A stretch of 64,000 nucleotides of DNA, taken from Barnesiella intestinihominis YIT 11860 (GTDB lineage: Bacteria > Bacteroidota > Bacteroidia > Bacteroidales > Barnesiellaceae). The position numbers and the translations under genes were made by a program. Location of the stretch: positions 434,001-498,000 of the forward strand of contig NZ_JH815204.1 in assembly GCF_000296465.1 (NCBI RefSeq), read 5' to 3'. Of this stretch, positions 1-9,912 are shown one piece after another. Each line of letters starts with the position of its first letter. Positions within the stretch are counted from its first letter, which is position 1. Below the pieces are notes generated by a model. The model saw nothing but the letters and a program-made list of their open reading frames with translations, ran no database searches and was not told where the DNA came from.

Positions 1-22
1 AACACTAAAAATATAATTCGAT

Positions 23-316
23 ATGAAATCTGTTCTTATCACTTTTGATCAAGCTCACTATGTGCGAATTATCGAACTGTTGGATAAACTCTCTTGTCGG
101 GGGTTCTCTTATTTCGAACAGATGAGAGGACGTGGTTCCAAGACAGGGGAACCCCACTATGGCAGTCATGCATGGCCTTCCATGTGTTCTGCCATTATAA
201 CCGTTGTCGAGGATAGTAAAGTAGAGCCGCTGTTGGAAAAACTGCATCAGATGGACGAGGCTACTCCTCAGCTTGGGCTACGGGCCTTTGTCTGGAATAT
301 AGAGCAAGCAATTTGA
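23..316 (+). CDS. PII-like small regulatory protein
   Basis: A complete 97-residue protein with the look of a PII/DUF3240-type ferredoxin-like fold. It has an N-terminal strand (VLITFD), a helix, a glycine-rich flexible stretch (residues 36-51, GRGSKTGEPHYGSHAW) where PII proteins carry the T-loop, then a strand (SAIITVV) and a helix (KVEPLLEKL). PII-like proteins of this size often sit beside metal or bicarbonate transporters and bind small ligands. In Bacteroidetes, relatives are commonly found after heavy-metal RND pumps, but the upstream neighbour lies outside this window. The assignment rests on overall pattern and length; the ligand and partner are unknown. A strong hairpin follows, so it probably ends its operon. 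Confidence 0.6.
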   Translation: MKSVLITFDQAHYVRIIELLDKLSCRGFSYFEQMRGRGSKTGEPHYGSHAWPSMCSAIITVVEDSKVEPLLEKLHQMDEATPQLGLRAFVWNIEQAI

Positions 317-344
317 CGGGTTTGTGTCCGAACATCACACACCC

Positions 345-385
345 ACCCAGAGGCTGCATCGAATATTTCGGTGCAGCCTCTGGGT
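345..385 (+). terminator. Rho-independent terminator after the PII-like gene
   Basis: A perfect 14-bp stem (345-358 with 372-385) closes a 13-base loop about 30 bases after the stop codon. The T-run after it is poor (GTATT), so termination strength is uncertain. Confidence 0.7.
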
Positions 386-469
386 GTATTAGGCCGTGAG
401 GATATCTCAACGATTTGTCGAAAGGGGATAATTTGTAGTCCGATTGTCTTCATATTTCGGTAAAATCAT

Positions 470-477
470 TATTTTTG
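470..477 (+). promoter_or_regulatory. Putative -7 box for the WG-repeat lipoprotein gene
   Basis: TATTTTTG fits the Bacteroidetes TAnnTTTG -7 consensus and lies 21 bases before the chosen start. The nearest upstream TTG (444-446) is 23 bases away, longer than the usual 19-21, so this is tentative. Confidence 0.35.
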
Positions 478-498
478 TATTGCATAAAATTGTGTACT

Positions 499-1995
499 AT
501 GAAACATTCAAGCATTTGGAGCTGCCTCATGATTTTTTCAGTAGTTGGTATCTCCTTATTGACATCGTGTGGGAGAAGTGGAAAAGTGGAAATCACTCCC
601 TATATTCTCAACTTGCATTTGAAATATACGCACATTGATAATTTCGAGCACGGTATAGCTCGGGTGAGCATGGATACTAAGACTGAGTCGGGTCGCGAGA
701 CAGCTGTCTATGGTTGTATTGACGAGAGGGGCAAGGAGGTGATACCTTGTATTTATGAGCTGGTATTTGTCGAGCCTGGTGGTATCGTGGCTCTTTCGAA
801 AGAGGGGGTGTACAAACTTTTTGTCTATCGCGACGGTGGGGTAGAGGAATTCTCCCTCCCGTCAGGTATTCAGCCGATAAGCGGTTTCTGTTGCGACCGT
901 AGTGCGGTTTGTGACGAGTATTATAACTATGGTTATATCGATTCCGAGGGGAACCTTGTGGTGCCCTGCCGGTATGAACGTGTGAATGATTATAACGAAG
1001 GTTTGGCCGTAGTCGAACAGAATTGGAGAAAAGGATATGTCGATACCGACGGTTACGAGGTGTCTCCTGTCTCTTATCGGGGAGCAGAAATGTTTAGAAA
1101 TGGCCGCGGCTGCGTGCAGAACGAGGCAGGACTCTATGGCTACGTCGACGAGACGGGCCGAGAGGTAATTCCCTGTCGGTTCGAAAAAGCCATCTCCTTT
1201 TATGGCGAGGTGACCCCGGCGTGTCTCAATGGTCTCTATGGTTTGATCGACAAAGACGGCGAGTTTATCTCGACCCCGCGTTATGAGGCGATGGGTATTT
1301 GTGACGTTGATGTGTTTTATTTCTATGAGAACGGTCTCTATGGCTTTGTCGATGCCGAGCAGAAAGAACTGACTTCGGCACGTTACGACCGGATAGGTGA
1401 ATTATTCAGCGAGGGGCTGATTGATGTGGAACAGCAGGGTAAACATGGATTCATAAATAAGCAGGGCGAAGAGGTGATACCCTGCATATACAGTCGGGTG
1501 AGCCGGTTTGAAAATGGCTTTGCCCGGGTGGCTCGCAATGGGAGGGTAGGGTATATCGATACCGCGGGACGCGAAGTCTTTTTGCTCCCCTCTAACAGCT
1601 ATGCGAGCACTTATCGCTCGGGCTACGGTGTGTTCTGTTTTAAAAGCGGTGGTGAGATATTCATCTTTGACGAGGAGGGTAACAGGCTCGACAGTAACGG
1701 TCGGGAGACTCCGGGTACCATCTCTGCTGGTAGTGAGACACCCGCCAGTGGTAACGTGGGTAGTGACGTGGTGTCTATTCCCGCAGTTTCGGCACCCGTT
1801 TCGTCGGGTAGCAACCGGAGCGATCCAGCCCGTCGGGTCGAGTGGGAAATCCGCCGCAGCCGGGCCATTGAAGAGCTGACCCGCTTACAGATGAAATTGA
1901 TCGAGGACCCCAATTCGGCTGCTATCAAGCACAACATACAGTCGCAGCAGAACATCATCAATACTTGTAACGAGATGATCGCTATCTATCAGTAA
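499..1995 (+). CDS. WG-repeat lipoprotein
   Basis: A 498-residue protein starting at ATG 499, which gives a clean lipoprotein signal peptide ending LLTSC; the ATG at 475 would add eight residues before it. The body is about eight WG/KWG-type repeats, each with a core like YGYID..G.EVIPC.Y, which are predicted to form a beta-repeat solenoid or propeller. The C-terminal 120 residues change character: a Ser/Thr/Pro-rich linker (around 390-430) and then a charged helical segment to the end. WG-repeat proteins are usually exported and their roles are mostly unknown. The lipobox implies attachment to the cell envelope. No enzymatic domain is visible. Confidence 0.75.
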   Translation: MKHSSIWSCLMIFSVVGISLLTSCGRSGKVEITPYILNLHLKYTHIDNFEHGIARVSMDTKTESGRETAVYGCIDERGKEVIPCIYELVFVEPGGIVALSKEGVYKLFVYRDGGVEEFSLPSGIQPISGFCCDRSAVCDEYYNYGYIDSEGNLVVPCRYERVNDYNEGLAVVEQNWRKGYVDTDGYEVSPVSYRGAEMFRNGRGCVQNEAGLYGYVDETGREVIPCRFEKAISFYGEVTPACLNGLYGLIDKDGEFISTPRYEAMGICDVDVFYFYENGLYGFVDAEQKELTSARYDRIGELFSEGLIDVEQQGKHGFINKQGEEVIPCIYSRVSRFENGFARVARNGRVGYIDTAGREVFLLPSNSYASTYRSGYGVFCFKSGGEIFIFDEEGNRLDSNGRETPGTISAGSETPASGNVGSDVVSIPAVSAPVSSGSNRSDPARRVEWEIRRSRAIEELTRLQMKLIEDPNSAAIKHNIQSQQNIINTCNEMIAIYQ

Positions 1996-2081
1996 CAGGG
2001 TGGACATTTCCTGTTTCGTGAGGGGCTGTTGTTTCTTCGTGCGAATTGGACTATCTTTACCGAGTCTTAAATAGATCTGTT

Positions 2082-2813
2082 ATGAAAATTCTTCTCGACG
2101 TACATACTCACACGGTTGCTAGCGGACATGCTTTCAGTACTTTACAGGAGATGGTTCGCACGGCAGCCGATAAAGGCCTGCAAATATTGGGTATTACGGA
2201 ACACACGGGTGGCATTCCGGGAACTTGTTCACCCATATATTTTCGGAATTTACCGGTAGTGCCGCGGCTGATGTACGGGGTGGAACTCTTATTAGGCGCC
2301 GAGATAAATATAGTCGATTATGAAGGTTCTCTCGACTTGGAAGAAGAATATTTTAAATTTTTGGATATTCGCATAGCCGGACTTCATTCGCTGTGTTATC
2401 GGCCGGGAACGGTCGAGCAGAATACATTGGCTGTGGAAGGTGCTATACGTAATGGTCATATCGACATTATCAGTCACCCTGGTGACGGTACGGCCGATCT
2501 GTTTTTTGAACCGTTAGTGCTGGCTGCCAAAGAGAACGGGGTGTTGTTGGAAATAAACAACAGTTCTCTCAATCCATATCGCCATAAGGAGAAAGCGAGA
2601 GAAAATAATTTGGAAATCCTGCGTTTGTGCAAACACTATGAGCAACCTGTCATTTTGGGGAGTGATGCCCATATCTCTTTTTCCATCGCCGATTACAGAT
2701 GGCTGTATCCTCTGTTGGTGGAGACTGAGTTTCCCGAAGAGCTTATTCTCAATGATAAGCCCGATGTGTTCAAAGCTCGATTGAGACGCAACCGGGAGGA
2801 AATGGTCGTTTAG
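2082..2813 (+). CDS. PHP-domain phosphatase, YcdX family
   Basis: A 243-residue protein matching the length of the YcdX-type PHP hydrolases. The start at ATG 2082 puts the metal-binding motif DVHTHT at residues 5-10, as expected; the in-frame ATG at 2046 adds 12 unlikely residues. Further metal-ligand signatures are GITEHTG, AGLHS, ISHPGDG and, near the end, GSDAHIS. The family binds three metal ions and hydrolyses phosphoesters; the physiological substrate is not settled. It converges with the permease gene on the other strand, the two stop codons overlapping by a few bases at 2810-2813, and no terminator separates them. Confidence 0.85.
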   Translation: MKILLDVHTHTVASGHAFSTLQEMVRTAADKGLQILGITEHTGGIPGTCSPIYFRNLPVVPRLMYGVELLLGAEINIVDYEGSLDLEEEYFKFLDIRIAGLHSLCYRPGTVEQNTLAVEGAIRNGHIDIISHPGDGTADLFFEPLVLAAKENGVLLEINNSSLNPYRHKEKARENNLEILRLCKHYEQPVILGSDAHISFSIADYRWLYPLLVETEFPEELILNDKPDVFKARLRRNREEMVV

Positions 2814-3583
2814 AATTTCGTCATTCCGTATTTATCGAATGTTTTCTTACGGGAAATCCATAGGGTGAGCAAAACCGATATGAGCGAAGAGGCGAAGATG
2901 GTTATCATTAGCATGATTTGATATTTGATGGCTACGCTTGGGCTGCTGCCTCCTAAAATTTGTCCGGTCATAGTTCCCGGAAGGGCGATAAGTCCCATGA
3001 CTGCCATTGATGCGATCGTGGGGTTGAACGATTTGATGAGGGCTTCACGCATGAAGGGGGTCAGGGCTTCGCTGGGAGATGCGCCGTTCCCCAACAGATA
3101 AAGGTATAATTGTCGTTCTCTGTTTAGAGAGCCGTAAAACGAATTGAGAGCGATAACGTTGGCCGATAGCATATTGCCTAAAATCATACCACTGATGGGA
3201 ATAAAATATCGGGCGGTAAAGATTTTTTCCGGGCGAACGACTAAGCCTAAGAAATAAAAGTCTATGACGAGTAGTGAGACGAGAAATGCAACGGAAACAG
3301 CCATGAATAAAGTTCGTACGGGTAAGTGGGTTCGTTTTAGTGCGGTCGATGAAGCTATGATTATCATGAGCAATATCCATAACAGATTTATCCACAGTTT
3401 ATCCCATAAAAACAGGTATTCGAGATAAAATCCGATGAGGAAGAGTTGTACGGTCATACGTAGCGCGGCGATGAGCGTGTCTTTTACCAAACCGGTACGG
3501 TAACGGTAGAGAAAATAGGTAGGGATTATCAATAACAGAAATCCCAAAGCCATGTGTCCGTATCCGATATTTATTGTTTCCAT
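2810..3583 (-). CDS. fetB: ABC transporter permease, FetB/YbbM (UPF0014) family
   Basis: A 257-residue membrane protein with about seven hydrophobic segments, typical in length for UPF0014/FetB. Characteristic stretches are ARYFIPISGMILGN and NPTIASMAVMGLIALPGTMTGQILGG. In E. coli FetA-FetB exports iron and helps resist oxidative stress. The ATG at 3583 follows the ATPase stop codon by two bases; an overlapping TTG start at 3589 is possible but less likely. Tight coupling with the ATPase gene supports an ABC pair. Iron as substrate is taken from the family, not seen in the sequence. Confidence 0.82.
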   Translation of the reverse strand: METINIGYGHMALGFLLLIIPTYFLYRYRTGLVKDTLIAALRMTVQLFLIGFYLEYLFLWDKLWINLLWILLMIIIASSTALKRTHLPVRTLFMAVSVAFLVSLLVIDFYFLGLVVRPEKIFTARYFIPISGMILGNMLSANVIALNSFYGSLNRERQLYLYLLGNGASPSEALTPFMREALIKSFNPTIASMAVMGLIALPGTMTGQILGGSSPSVAIKYQIMLMITIFASSLISVLLTLWISRKKTFDKYGMTKF

Positions 3584-3585
3584 AA

Positions 3586-4206
3586 TCAATCTCCGATGTA
3601 TATTTTTCGGTCGAACGCCTCTATGAAGCGAGTGTCGTGCGACACCATCACTACGGTTGTTTCCCGCATGGCGTGAATGTAATCGATGATAAGAGAAATA
3701 GAGTCGGGATCGAGAGCCGAGGTAGGTTCGTCCAAGAGAACGATTTTTTTGTTTAACAAAGCCGTTATCATCAGCATAATACGCTGGCGCTGTCCTCCCG
3801 ATATTTCAATAGAGCGTTTTTCATACAGTTCGGGTTCCAGTCCGAGTCTTGCGAAATGATTCAGGATAGTTTCTTTCGTAGGTCTCGACGGTTGGTTTAT
3901 TTTTAGCCTGAAAGGGGCTGCGATCAGTTCTTCGACTGTTTCAAACGGGAGAGTGAACTCTTGGGGCAACCATGCGGTTATCCGTCGTATTTGTTGTATG
4001 GCAACGCTGTCGAGGATTTTACCGTTTATACGGATAGAGCCTTCGTCTGGTAAAACAAAGCCGGCTACCGAAGCAAGAAGGGTGCTTTTACCGTGTCCCG
4101 AAGGTCCGTAAAGCACCACTTTCTCGCCGGAGCTGATGCAACACGAGAAGTGTTGCATCAGAGGCTTGTTGTCATAAATGAAAGTTATGTTGTTGAATTC
4201 GATCAT
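3586..4206 (-). CDS. fetA: ABC transporter ATP-binding protein, FetA/YbbL-like
   Basis: A 206-residue ATPase. It has the Walker A GPSGHGKST, the signature ISGGQRQR, the Walker B IVLLDEPTSALD and the switch histidine in MVSHD. The start chosen is ATG 4206 (MIEFNNITF), which overlaps the peptidase stop codon as ATGA; an upstream frame opening at 4278 would run inside the peptidase gene. It works with the adjacent FetB-type permease. Short single-domain length and the UPF0014 partner point to the FetA group rather than a general amino-acid or lipoprotein ATPase. Confidence 0.82.
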   Translation of the reverse strand: MIEFNNITFIYDNKPLMQHFSCCISSGEKVVLYGPSGHGKSTLLASVAGFVLPDEGSIRINGKILDSVAIQQIRRITAWLPQEFTLPFETVEELIAAPFRLKINQPSRPTKETILNHFARLGLEPELYEKRSIEISGGQRQRIMLMITALLNKKIVLLDEPTSALDPDSISLIIDYIHAMRETTVVMVSHDTRFIEAFDRKIYIGD

Positions 4207-6311
4207 TTTTGTTGGTCGGTAGTTGTAGCTTGCGGCTTCAACCAACGGTCGAGCCAACGGAAGAAAATTCTTTGCCACAGTACACCGTTCTGAGGCTTCA
4301 AAATCCAGTGGTTTTCGTCGGGGAAGATGAGCATTTCTGCCGGAACTCCTCGGAGTTTGGCTGCGTTGAACGCCGACATACCTTGTGAGGCAAGAATGCG
4401 GAAATCATATTCTCCGTGAGTGATAAGTATGGGGGTATCCCATTGGTCTACGAATTTATGCGGCGATGTAGCGAATGTACGTTGTGCCGTAGCATTCTTT
4501 TTATCCCACGGAGCTCCGCCCATATCCCAGTTGGCAAACCACATTTCTTCGGTTTCTACATATTGTTGTTCGAGGTTATAGATACCTGCGTGGGCGATAA
4601 ATGCTTTGAATCGTTTTTGGTGATGTCCGGCCAGCCAATAGACCGAGAATCCTCCGTAGCTGGCGCCAACTGCGCCCATGTGGTCGCCGTCGATGAACGG
4701 TTCTTTTTTCATTTCATCGGTCGCACTGAAATAGTCTTTCATGTTTTGGCCACCGTAATCTCCGCTGATTTGTTCGAGCCATTCTTGACCGAATCCGTAG
4801 AGACCCCGACGGTTGGGTGCGATAACGATGTATCCGTTGGCCGCCATTAATTGCAGATTCCAACGGTAAGACCAGAATTGGCTCACCGGTTGTTGAGGTC
4901 CGCCTTGACAATAGAGGATAGCGGGGTATTTTTTAGAAGGATCGAAATGGGGAGGATAAACGATCCACGTAAGCATCTTTTTGTTATCTGTCGTCTTTAT
5001 CCAGCGTTCTTCGACTTTACCCATAGTGATTTGATCCAGAATATCTTTATTCTCGAAAGAGATTTCCTTTACTTCTTTGCTTTGCGGGTCGATACTATAA
5101 ATTTCATCGGGCTGAGACAAAGAGTGGCGCATGGCGATCAAACAGTTGTCGTTTACGGGAGCCAATGAGGCATAATCGTAATATCCGGTCGTGATTTGTT
5201 CGATTTTTTTATCGAGCCCTACTTTGAAAATGTGTATTTCTCCCTGATAGGCCGAACGGATATATAGAGATTTTCCGTCGGGACTCCAAGCCAATTCATC
5301 GGTGCTGTAATCGAAGTCGGAGGTCAGGTCTTGTTTTTCTCCTGTTTCCATGTTCATGATGAAGAGTCGATTTTTGTCCGATTCGTAACCCTCGCGTTCC
5401 ATGCTGCCCCATGCCAGATATTTCCCGTCGGGCGAGAACGCCGGTGTAGTATCGTATCCCATCATGCCCTCGGTAAGGTTTTTGGTTTCTTGGGTGGAGA
5501 GGTCATACAGATAAATATCTGAATTTGTCGATAAAGAATATTCCATACCGGTTTTCTTTCGGCTGGTATAAGCGACGGCTTTACTGTCGGGAGTCCATGC
5601 GAAAGATTCGATACCACCGAATGGCTTCATGGGAGATTCGTATGGCTCTCCTTCCATAATGTCGGTAATATCGGTTAACTGTTTACCGTCGAATGAAGCG
5701 ATATAAGGGTGGGGTATCTCTTCCACCCACTCGTCCCAATGCTTGTACATTAAATCGTCGATCACACGTCCTGTCGCTTTATCGAGGTCGGGGTAGAGGT
5801 CCGAGGCTTTCTCGCTGTATTTCACGTTGCCGATGAAAAGTATATGTTTCTCGTCGGGCGAGAATAAAAAACCGTGGACACCTTTCTCATGGTGGCTTAT
5901 TTGTCGGGCATTGCTACCGTCGGCATTCATAATCCATAATTGTGAATCTCCGCTCTTTCCCGACAGGTATGCTATTTGTTTGCCTCCGTCGATCCATACG
6001 GCATTGCCTTCCGATTCGGGAGTACAAGTGATTTGCTTTTTGTTTTGTCCGTCGATGTCCATGACGAAGAGCTCACGGTTGCTTTTGTTTTGTTCCAGAT
6101 TTTCGTAAGAGACACCATACAAAATTTTACTCTTGTCGGGAGAAACTACGGGACCGCTTACTCTGCCGAATGCCATGAGCACTTCTGTGGTCATGATTCC
6201 ATTCTCGACTTTTACGGGTTGTTTGCCGATTACGTCTCCGGTTTTTCCGGTCGGCTGACAGGCCGTTACCAATAAAGTTCCTGCCATCATCATACAATTT
6301 AGTTTGTTCAT
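4203..6311 (-). CDS. S9 family prolyl peptidase lipoprotein (DPP5-like)
   Basis: A 702-residue exported peptidase. The N-terminus is a lipoprotein signal with lipobox LVTAC. Residues about 40-420 are WD40/TolB-like propeller blades with recurring SPD(G/K)K segments. The C-terminal alpha/beta-hydrolase domain carries the nucleophile in GASYGG (Ser551), with Asp636 (GEYDFR) and His668 (DENHW) as the likely other triad members. This layout matches dipeptidyl-peptidase 5 and acylaminoacyl-peptidase relatives, which trim short peptides in the periplasm of asaccharolytic Bacteroidales. It lies between ygiQ (17-base gap) and the ABC ATPase gene (4-base overlap). Exact specificity cannot be read from the sequence. 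Confidence 0.88.
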   Translation of the reverse strand: MNKLNCMMMAGTLLVTACQPTGKTGDVIGKQPVKVENGIMTTEVLMAFGRVSGPVVSPDKSKILYGVSYENLEQNKSNRELFVMDIDGQNKKQITCTPESEGNAVWIDGGKQIAYLSGKSGDSQLWIMNADGSNARQISHHEKGVHGFLFSPDEKHILFIGNVKYSEKASDLYPDLDKATGRVIDDLMYKHWDEWVEEIPHPYIASFDGKQLTDITDIMEGEPYESPMKPFGGIESFAWTPDSKAVAYTSRKKTGMEYSLSTNSDIYLYDLSTQETKNLTEGMMGYDTTPAFSPDGKYLAWGSMEREGYESDKNRLFIMNMETGEKQDLTSDFDYSTDELAWSPDGKSLYIRSAYQGEIHIFKVGLDKKIEQITTGYYDYASLAPVNDNCLIAMRHSLSQPDEIYSIDPQSKEVKEISFENKDILDQITMGKVEERWIKTTDNKKMLTWIVYPPHFDPSKKYPAILYCQGGPQQPVSQFWSYRWNLQLMAANGYIVIAPNRRGLYGFGQEWLEQISGDYGGQNMKDYFSATDEMKKEPFIDGDHMGAVGASYGGFSVYWLAGHHQKRFKAFIAHAGIYNLEQQYVETEEMWFANWDMGGAPWDKKNATAQRTFATSPHKFVDQWDTPILITHGEYDFRILASQGMSAFNAAKLRGVPAEMLIFPDENHWILKPQNGVLWQRIFFRWLDRWLKPQATTTDQQK

Positions 6312-6328
6312 AAATAACGGTTTATAGT

Positions 6329-8233
6329 TTATTTATTGTTCGGTTTTTTCTTTTTTTGCCTACTCTTTGTCTCACTTACGATTCTTGCTGGTTTTCTCCA
6401 CGGGGTGTTCCCATATAGTTTTTCCGCCAAATCGTTTCTGTGCATGCGTTTGAGTGAATTTTGTATGTCGTTTCTCTTTTCGGGGAGATACCAGAAGAAA
6501 TATTTGCGTTGGTTTAACTTCTCTTCCGGTTTTCGGGCTGTGAAAACTTTCTCGCCGGTGTAGGGGTGTATTCCTGTATAATAAATTTCGGTGGACAGAG
6601 TCATAGGAGTAGGCGTAAAATCCTGTACTTGTTCCAATTTGAAATTCATTTGTTTTGTCAAAGCCGCCAATTCTGCCATATCTTCCTCTGTACAGCCCGG
6701 GTGGCTCGATATGAAATAAGGGATAATTTGCTGGTTCAGACCTTTTTCCTTGTTTATTCGTTCGAAAATTCGTTTGAATTCTTCGAAGAGAGAGAACGAG
6801 GGTTTGCGCATGATGTTGAGAACTCGGTCCGAAGTGTGCTCCGGGGCTACTTTCAGTCGACCGGAGACGTGACGGGATATGAGTTCCTCTGTATAAAACC
6901 GAGTACAATGGTTTAACTCATTATCTTTGTGGCGGTGGAGCAAAAGGTCGTACCGTACTCCGCTGCTGATAAACGATTTTTTTATGCCGGGTAGGGCATC
7001 GACGGCTTGGTATATATCCAATAAAGACGAATGGTCGGCATTGAGATTCGGGCAGATTTGAGGAGCCAAGCAGGAAGGCCGTTTACACTTTCGGCAAAGT
7101 TCTTCATTCACCCCGTGCATTCGGTACATGTTTGCCGAGGGGCCTCCCAGATCACTCAGATATCCTTTGAAATCGGGCATATTGATGATTTGTTTTACCT
7201 CTTTGAGAATGGACTCTTTGGAACGGGAGGCAATGAATTTGCCCTGATGTGCCGAAATGGTGCAGAATGCACATCCGCCGAAGCACCCTCTATGCAGATT
7301 GACCGAAAACTTTATCATTTCATATGCTGGAATTGTTTTCCCTTTGTATTTGGGGTGGGGCATACGGGTATAAGGAAGGTCGAACGAGGCATCTATTTCC
7401 GTTTCGGTCATGGGCGGGTAAGGAGGATTGACCATGATTGCCCGCTCTCCCACGCTTTGCCAAAGTCGCTTAGCGTGGTATTTATTGGATTCTTCCTCGA
7501 TGTGCTTGAAATTTTCCGATTGCTTCCGTTTGTGGAGTAGGCATTCTTCGTGTGATGCGAGGACGATATTCCCTTCGTCTTCCGTAACGCGAGGCATATT
7601 CGAAAGAGGTTGCATACTTGCTGTTTGAGGAATGTCGTCGAGCTGTTTTATGTTCTCACCTTGTTGTAACCGGCGGGCTATTTCGATAATGGGACGTTCC
7701 CCCATTCCGTAAATTAACAAATCGGCCGGGCAGTCAGCCAGAATGCCGGGCAATAGTTTGTCTTGCCAGTAGTCGTAGTGAGTCAGGCGTCGCATAGAGG
7801 CTTCGATTCCCCCAACGATAATCGGAGTGTCCGGGAATAACCGTTTTAAGATACGGCTATAAACGATTGTAGGATAGTCGGGTCTCATGCCATGCCGGCC
7901 ATTGGGAGTATAAGCATCGTCGCTCCTCAATCTCTTGTTTGCGGTATAATGGTTCACCATCGAGTCCATAGCTCCCGCCGAAATACCGAAGAATAGCCGG
8001 GGGATACCCAATTTTTTGAAGTCCCGCAAATCGTCTTGCCAGTTAGGTTGGGGAACGATAGCCACTCTCAATCCTTCGGCTTCGAGCGTGCGTCCGATCA
8101 CGGCAGCCCCGAAAGAGGGGTGGTCCACATAAGCGTCTCCCGAGAATAGGATTACATCGACGTAATCCCAGCCTCGTAAATCCATCTCCTTACGGGTGGT
8201 CGGTAACCAATCTTGTAATCGGTATTCTTTCAT
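6329..8233 (-). CDS. ygiQ: YgiQ family radical SAM protein
   Basis: A 634-residue protein of the UPF0313/YgiQ family. The radical SAM cluster motif is CFGGCAFC (CxxxCxxC) within the HRGC segment around residue 320, preceded by a B12-binding-like N-terminal region that starts with the family-typical DVILFSGDAYVDHPSFG. A second Cys-rich stretch (CRKCKRPSC..PQIC) follows. The C-terminus is strongly basic. The family is widespread in anaerobes and its reaction is not firmly established. It is packed 7 bases after fhs and 17 bases before the peptidase gene in the leftward operon. Confidence 0.93.
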   Translation of the reverse strand: MKEYRLQDWLPTTRKEMDLRGWDYVDVILFSGDAYVDHPSFGAAVIGRTLEAEGLRVAIVPQPNWQDDLRDFKKLGIPRLFFGISAGAMDSMVNHYTANKRLRSDDAYTPNGRHGMRPDYPTIVYSRILKRLFPDTPIIVGGIEASMRRLTHYDYWQDKLLPGILADCPADLLIYGMGERPIIEIARRLQQGENIKQLDDIPQTASMQPLSNMPRVTEDEGNIVLASHEECLLHKRKQSENFKHIEEESNKYHAKRLWQSVGERAIMVNPPYPPMTETEIDASFDLPYTRMPHPKYKGKTIPAYEMIKFSVNLHRGCFGGCAFCTISAHQGKFIASRSKESILKEVKQIINMPDFKGYLSDLGGPSANMYRMHGVNEELCRKCKRPSCLAPQICPNLNADHSSLLDIYQAVDALPGIKKSFISSGVRYDLLLHRHKDNELNHCTRFYTEELISRHVSGRLKVAPEHTSDRVLNIMRKPSFSLFEEFKRIFERINKEKGLNQQIIPYFISSHPGCTEEDMAELAALTKQMNFKLEQVQDFTPTPMTLSTEIYYTGIHPYTGEKVFTARKPEEKLNQRKYFFWYLPEKRNDIQNSLKRMHRNDLAEKLYGNTPWRKPARIVSETKSRQKKKKPNNK

Positions 8234-8240
8234 ATTCTTG

Positions 8241-9908
8241 TTAATAGAGCCCTTCGATCTTTCCGTTTACTACTTTTATTTGATGTGCTTGCGGGTGCTT
8301 GGGGAGACCCGGCATGCGTAGCATCTCTCCGGCTATGGCTACGATAAAGCCAGCACCTGCATTTAATTCTATGTCATTGATGGTAAATTGAAAATCTTTA
8401 ACCAACCCGTATCGTTTCGGATCGGCTGAAAATGAATATTGGGTTTTGGCGATACAAACCGGTAAATGATTTAGGTTCCAGTTCTTAATTTGTTTCAGCT
8501 TCTTCTCGGCTTTTTGACTGAATACGACCTCTCCCGCACCGTAGATAGTGTGTGCGATCTTTTCTATTTTTGCAGTCGGGGAATCGTTATCGTTATAGGT
8601 GAAACGTAACGGACGAGACGGATTGTTTTCTATCTCTTCGACAACGGCGTGTGCCAAATCGGCGGCCCCGATACCGCCGTCGGTGTAAGCGTTGTTCACA
8701 ACGCATCTTATGCCTTTTTGTTCGCAATGGCGCATGATGAGTTCTATTTCTTCATCAGTATCGCTGGTGAAACGGTTGAGTGCCACCAATACAGTTTGTC
8801 CGAAAGATTGCAGGTTTTCGATGTGTTTGTCGAGGTTGGCGAATCCTTGAACGATACCCTCTCTGTTCGGTTTCGTTATGTCTGCTTCGGGAACGCCTCC
8901 GTGCATTTTCAGCGATAATGTGGTCGCCAAGAGGACTGTCAAATCGGGACGAAGTCCGCTTTGACGGCATTTGATATTGAAGAATTTTTCGGCCCCCAAG
9001 TCAGCTCCGAAGCCAGCTTCGGTTACGACATAGTCGCCGAAAGTGAGAGCCATGCGGGTGGCTATGGCCGAATTGCAGCCGTGAGCAATGTTGGCGAACG
9101 GCCCTCCGTGTACGAGTACAGGATTATATTCGGTCGTTTGCACCAAATTAGGCTCTATCGCATCGCGTAGCAGGGCGAGCACAGGGCCTGTGATACCCAA
9201 ATCGTTTACCGTGAACGGCTCTCCATTATACCGATGTGCAACGACGATACGGCCGATGCGTTGTTCCATGTCCTCCATATCTTTCGAGAGACAAAGAATC
9301 GCCATGATTTCCGATGCAGGAGTAATGTCGAATCCTGCTTCCGTGGGAATCCCGTTGTTGAGTCCCCCCAATCCGGTCACAATCTGCCTTAGTGATCGGT
9401 CGTTCATGTCCATTACCCGCCTCCAAAGTATATTTTTCAGTCCACTGCCCTCGGCTCGGTTCTGGAAAATATAGTTGTCCAACTGTGCGGCGATTAAGTT
9501 GTGAGCCGACGTAATGGCATGGAAATCTCCGGTGAAGTGCAGATTGATTCTTTCGGGAGGTAGTACTTGTGCGTACCCGCCGCCGGTAGCTCCACCCTTA
9601 ATCCCGAAACATGGACCCAGCGAAGGCTCTCGTAAAGCGATGATGGCTTTCTTACCGATATGGTTGAGTCCCATGCCCAATCCTATGCTCACGGTCGTTT
9701 TTCCCACACCGGCTTTGGTTGCGGTAATAGCGGTTACCAATATGAGGTGGCTCTTTTTCGCTTTATGGTCGTCGATAAGTTTGAGCGGTACTTTGGCTAT
9801 ATAAGGACCGTAGTGGAATAAGTTTTCGACAGGAATACCCGCTTTGCGGGCTATGGTATCTATTTCTTCCAAAACTGTGCTGTCGGCTATTTCAGTGTCA
9901 CTTTTCAT
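8241..9908 (-). CDS. fhs: Formate--tetrahydrofolate ligase
   Basis: A 555-residue full-length ligase that joins formate to tetrahydrofolate using ATP, giving 10-formyl-THF for purine and formyl-Met synthesis. The ATP loop TKAGVGKTT lies near residue 65, followed by the family blocks [19 protein letters not shown] and [12 protein letters not shown]. The conserved C-terminal segment ends in [10 protein letters not shown]. It sits 4 bases after uvrB and 7 before ygiQ, so all three are almost certainly cotranscribed. Nothing is missing relative to the family. Confidence 0.97.
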   Translation of the reverse strand: MKSDTEIADSTVLEEIDTIARKAGIPVENLFHYGPYIAKVPLKLIDDHKAKKSHLILVTAITATKAGVGKTTVSIGLGMGLNHIGKKAIIALREPSLGPCFGIKGGATGGGYAQVLPPERINLHFTGDFHAITSAHNLIAAQLDNYIFQNRAEGSGLKNILWRRVMDMNDRSLRQIVTGLGGLNNGIPTEAGFDITPASEIMAILCLSKDMEDMEQRIGRIVVAHRYNGEPFTVNDLGITGPVLALLRDAIEPNLVQTTEYNPVLVHGGPFANIAHGCNSAIATRMALTFGDYVVTEAGFGADLGAEKFFNIKCRQSGLRPDLTVLLATTLSLKMHGGVPEADITKPNREGIVQGFANLDKHIENLQSFGQTVLVALNRFTSDTDEEIELIMRHCEQKGIRCVVNNAYTDGGIGAADLAHAVVEEIENNPSRPLRFTYNDNDSPTAKIEKIAHTIYGAGEVVFSQKAEKKLKQIKNWNLNHLPVCIAKTQYSFSADPKRYGLVKDFQFTINDIELNAGAGFIVAIAGEMLRMPGLPKHPQAHQIKVVNGKIEGLY

Positions 9909-9912
9909 AAAT

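Noticed and set aside
3388-3396. Exact TTATCCACA DnaA box
   Set aside because: Single occurrence inside the fetB-like coding sequence; one box without a cluster is expected by chance.
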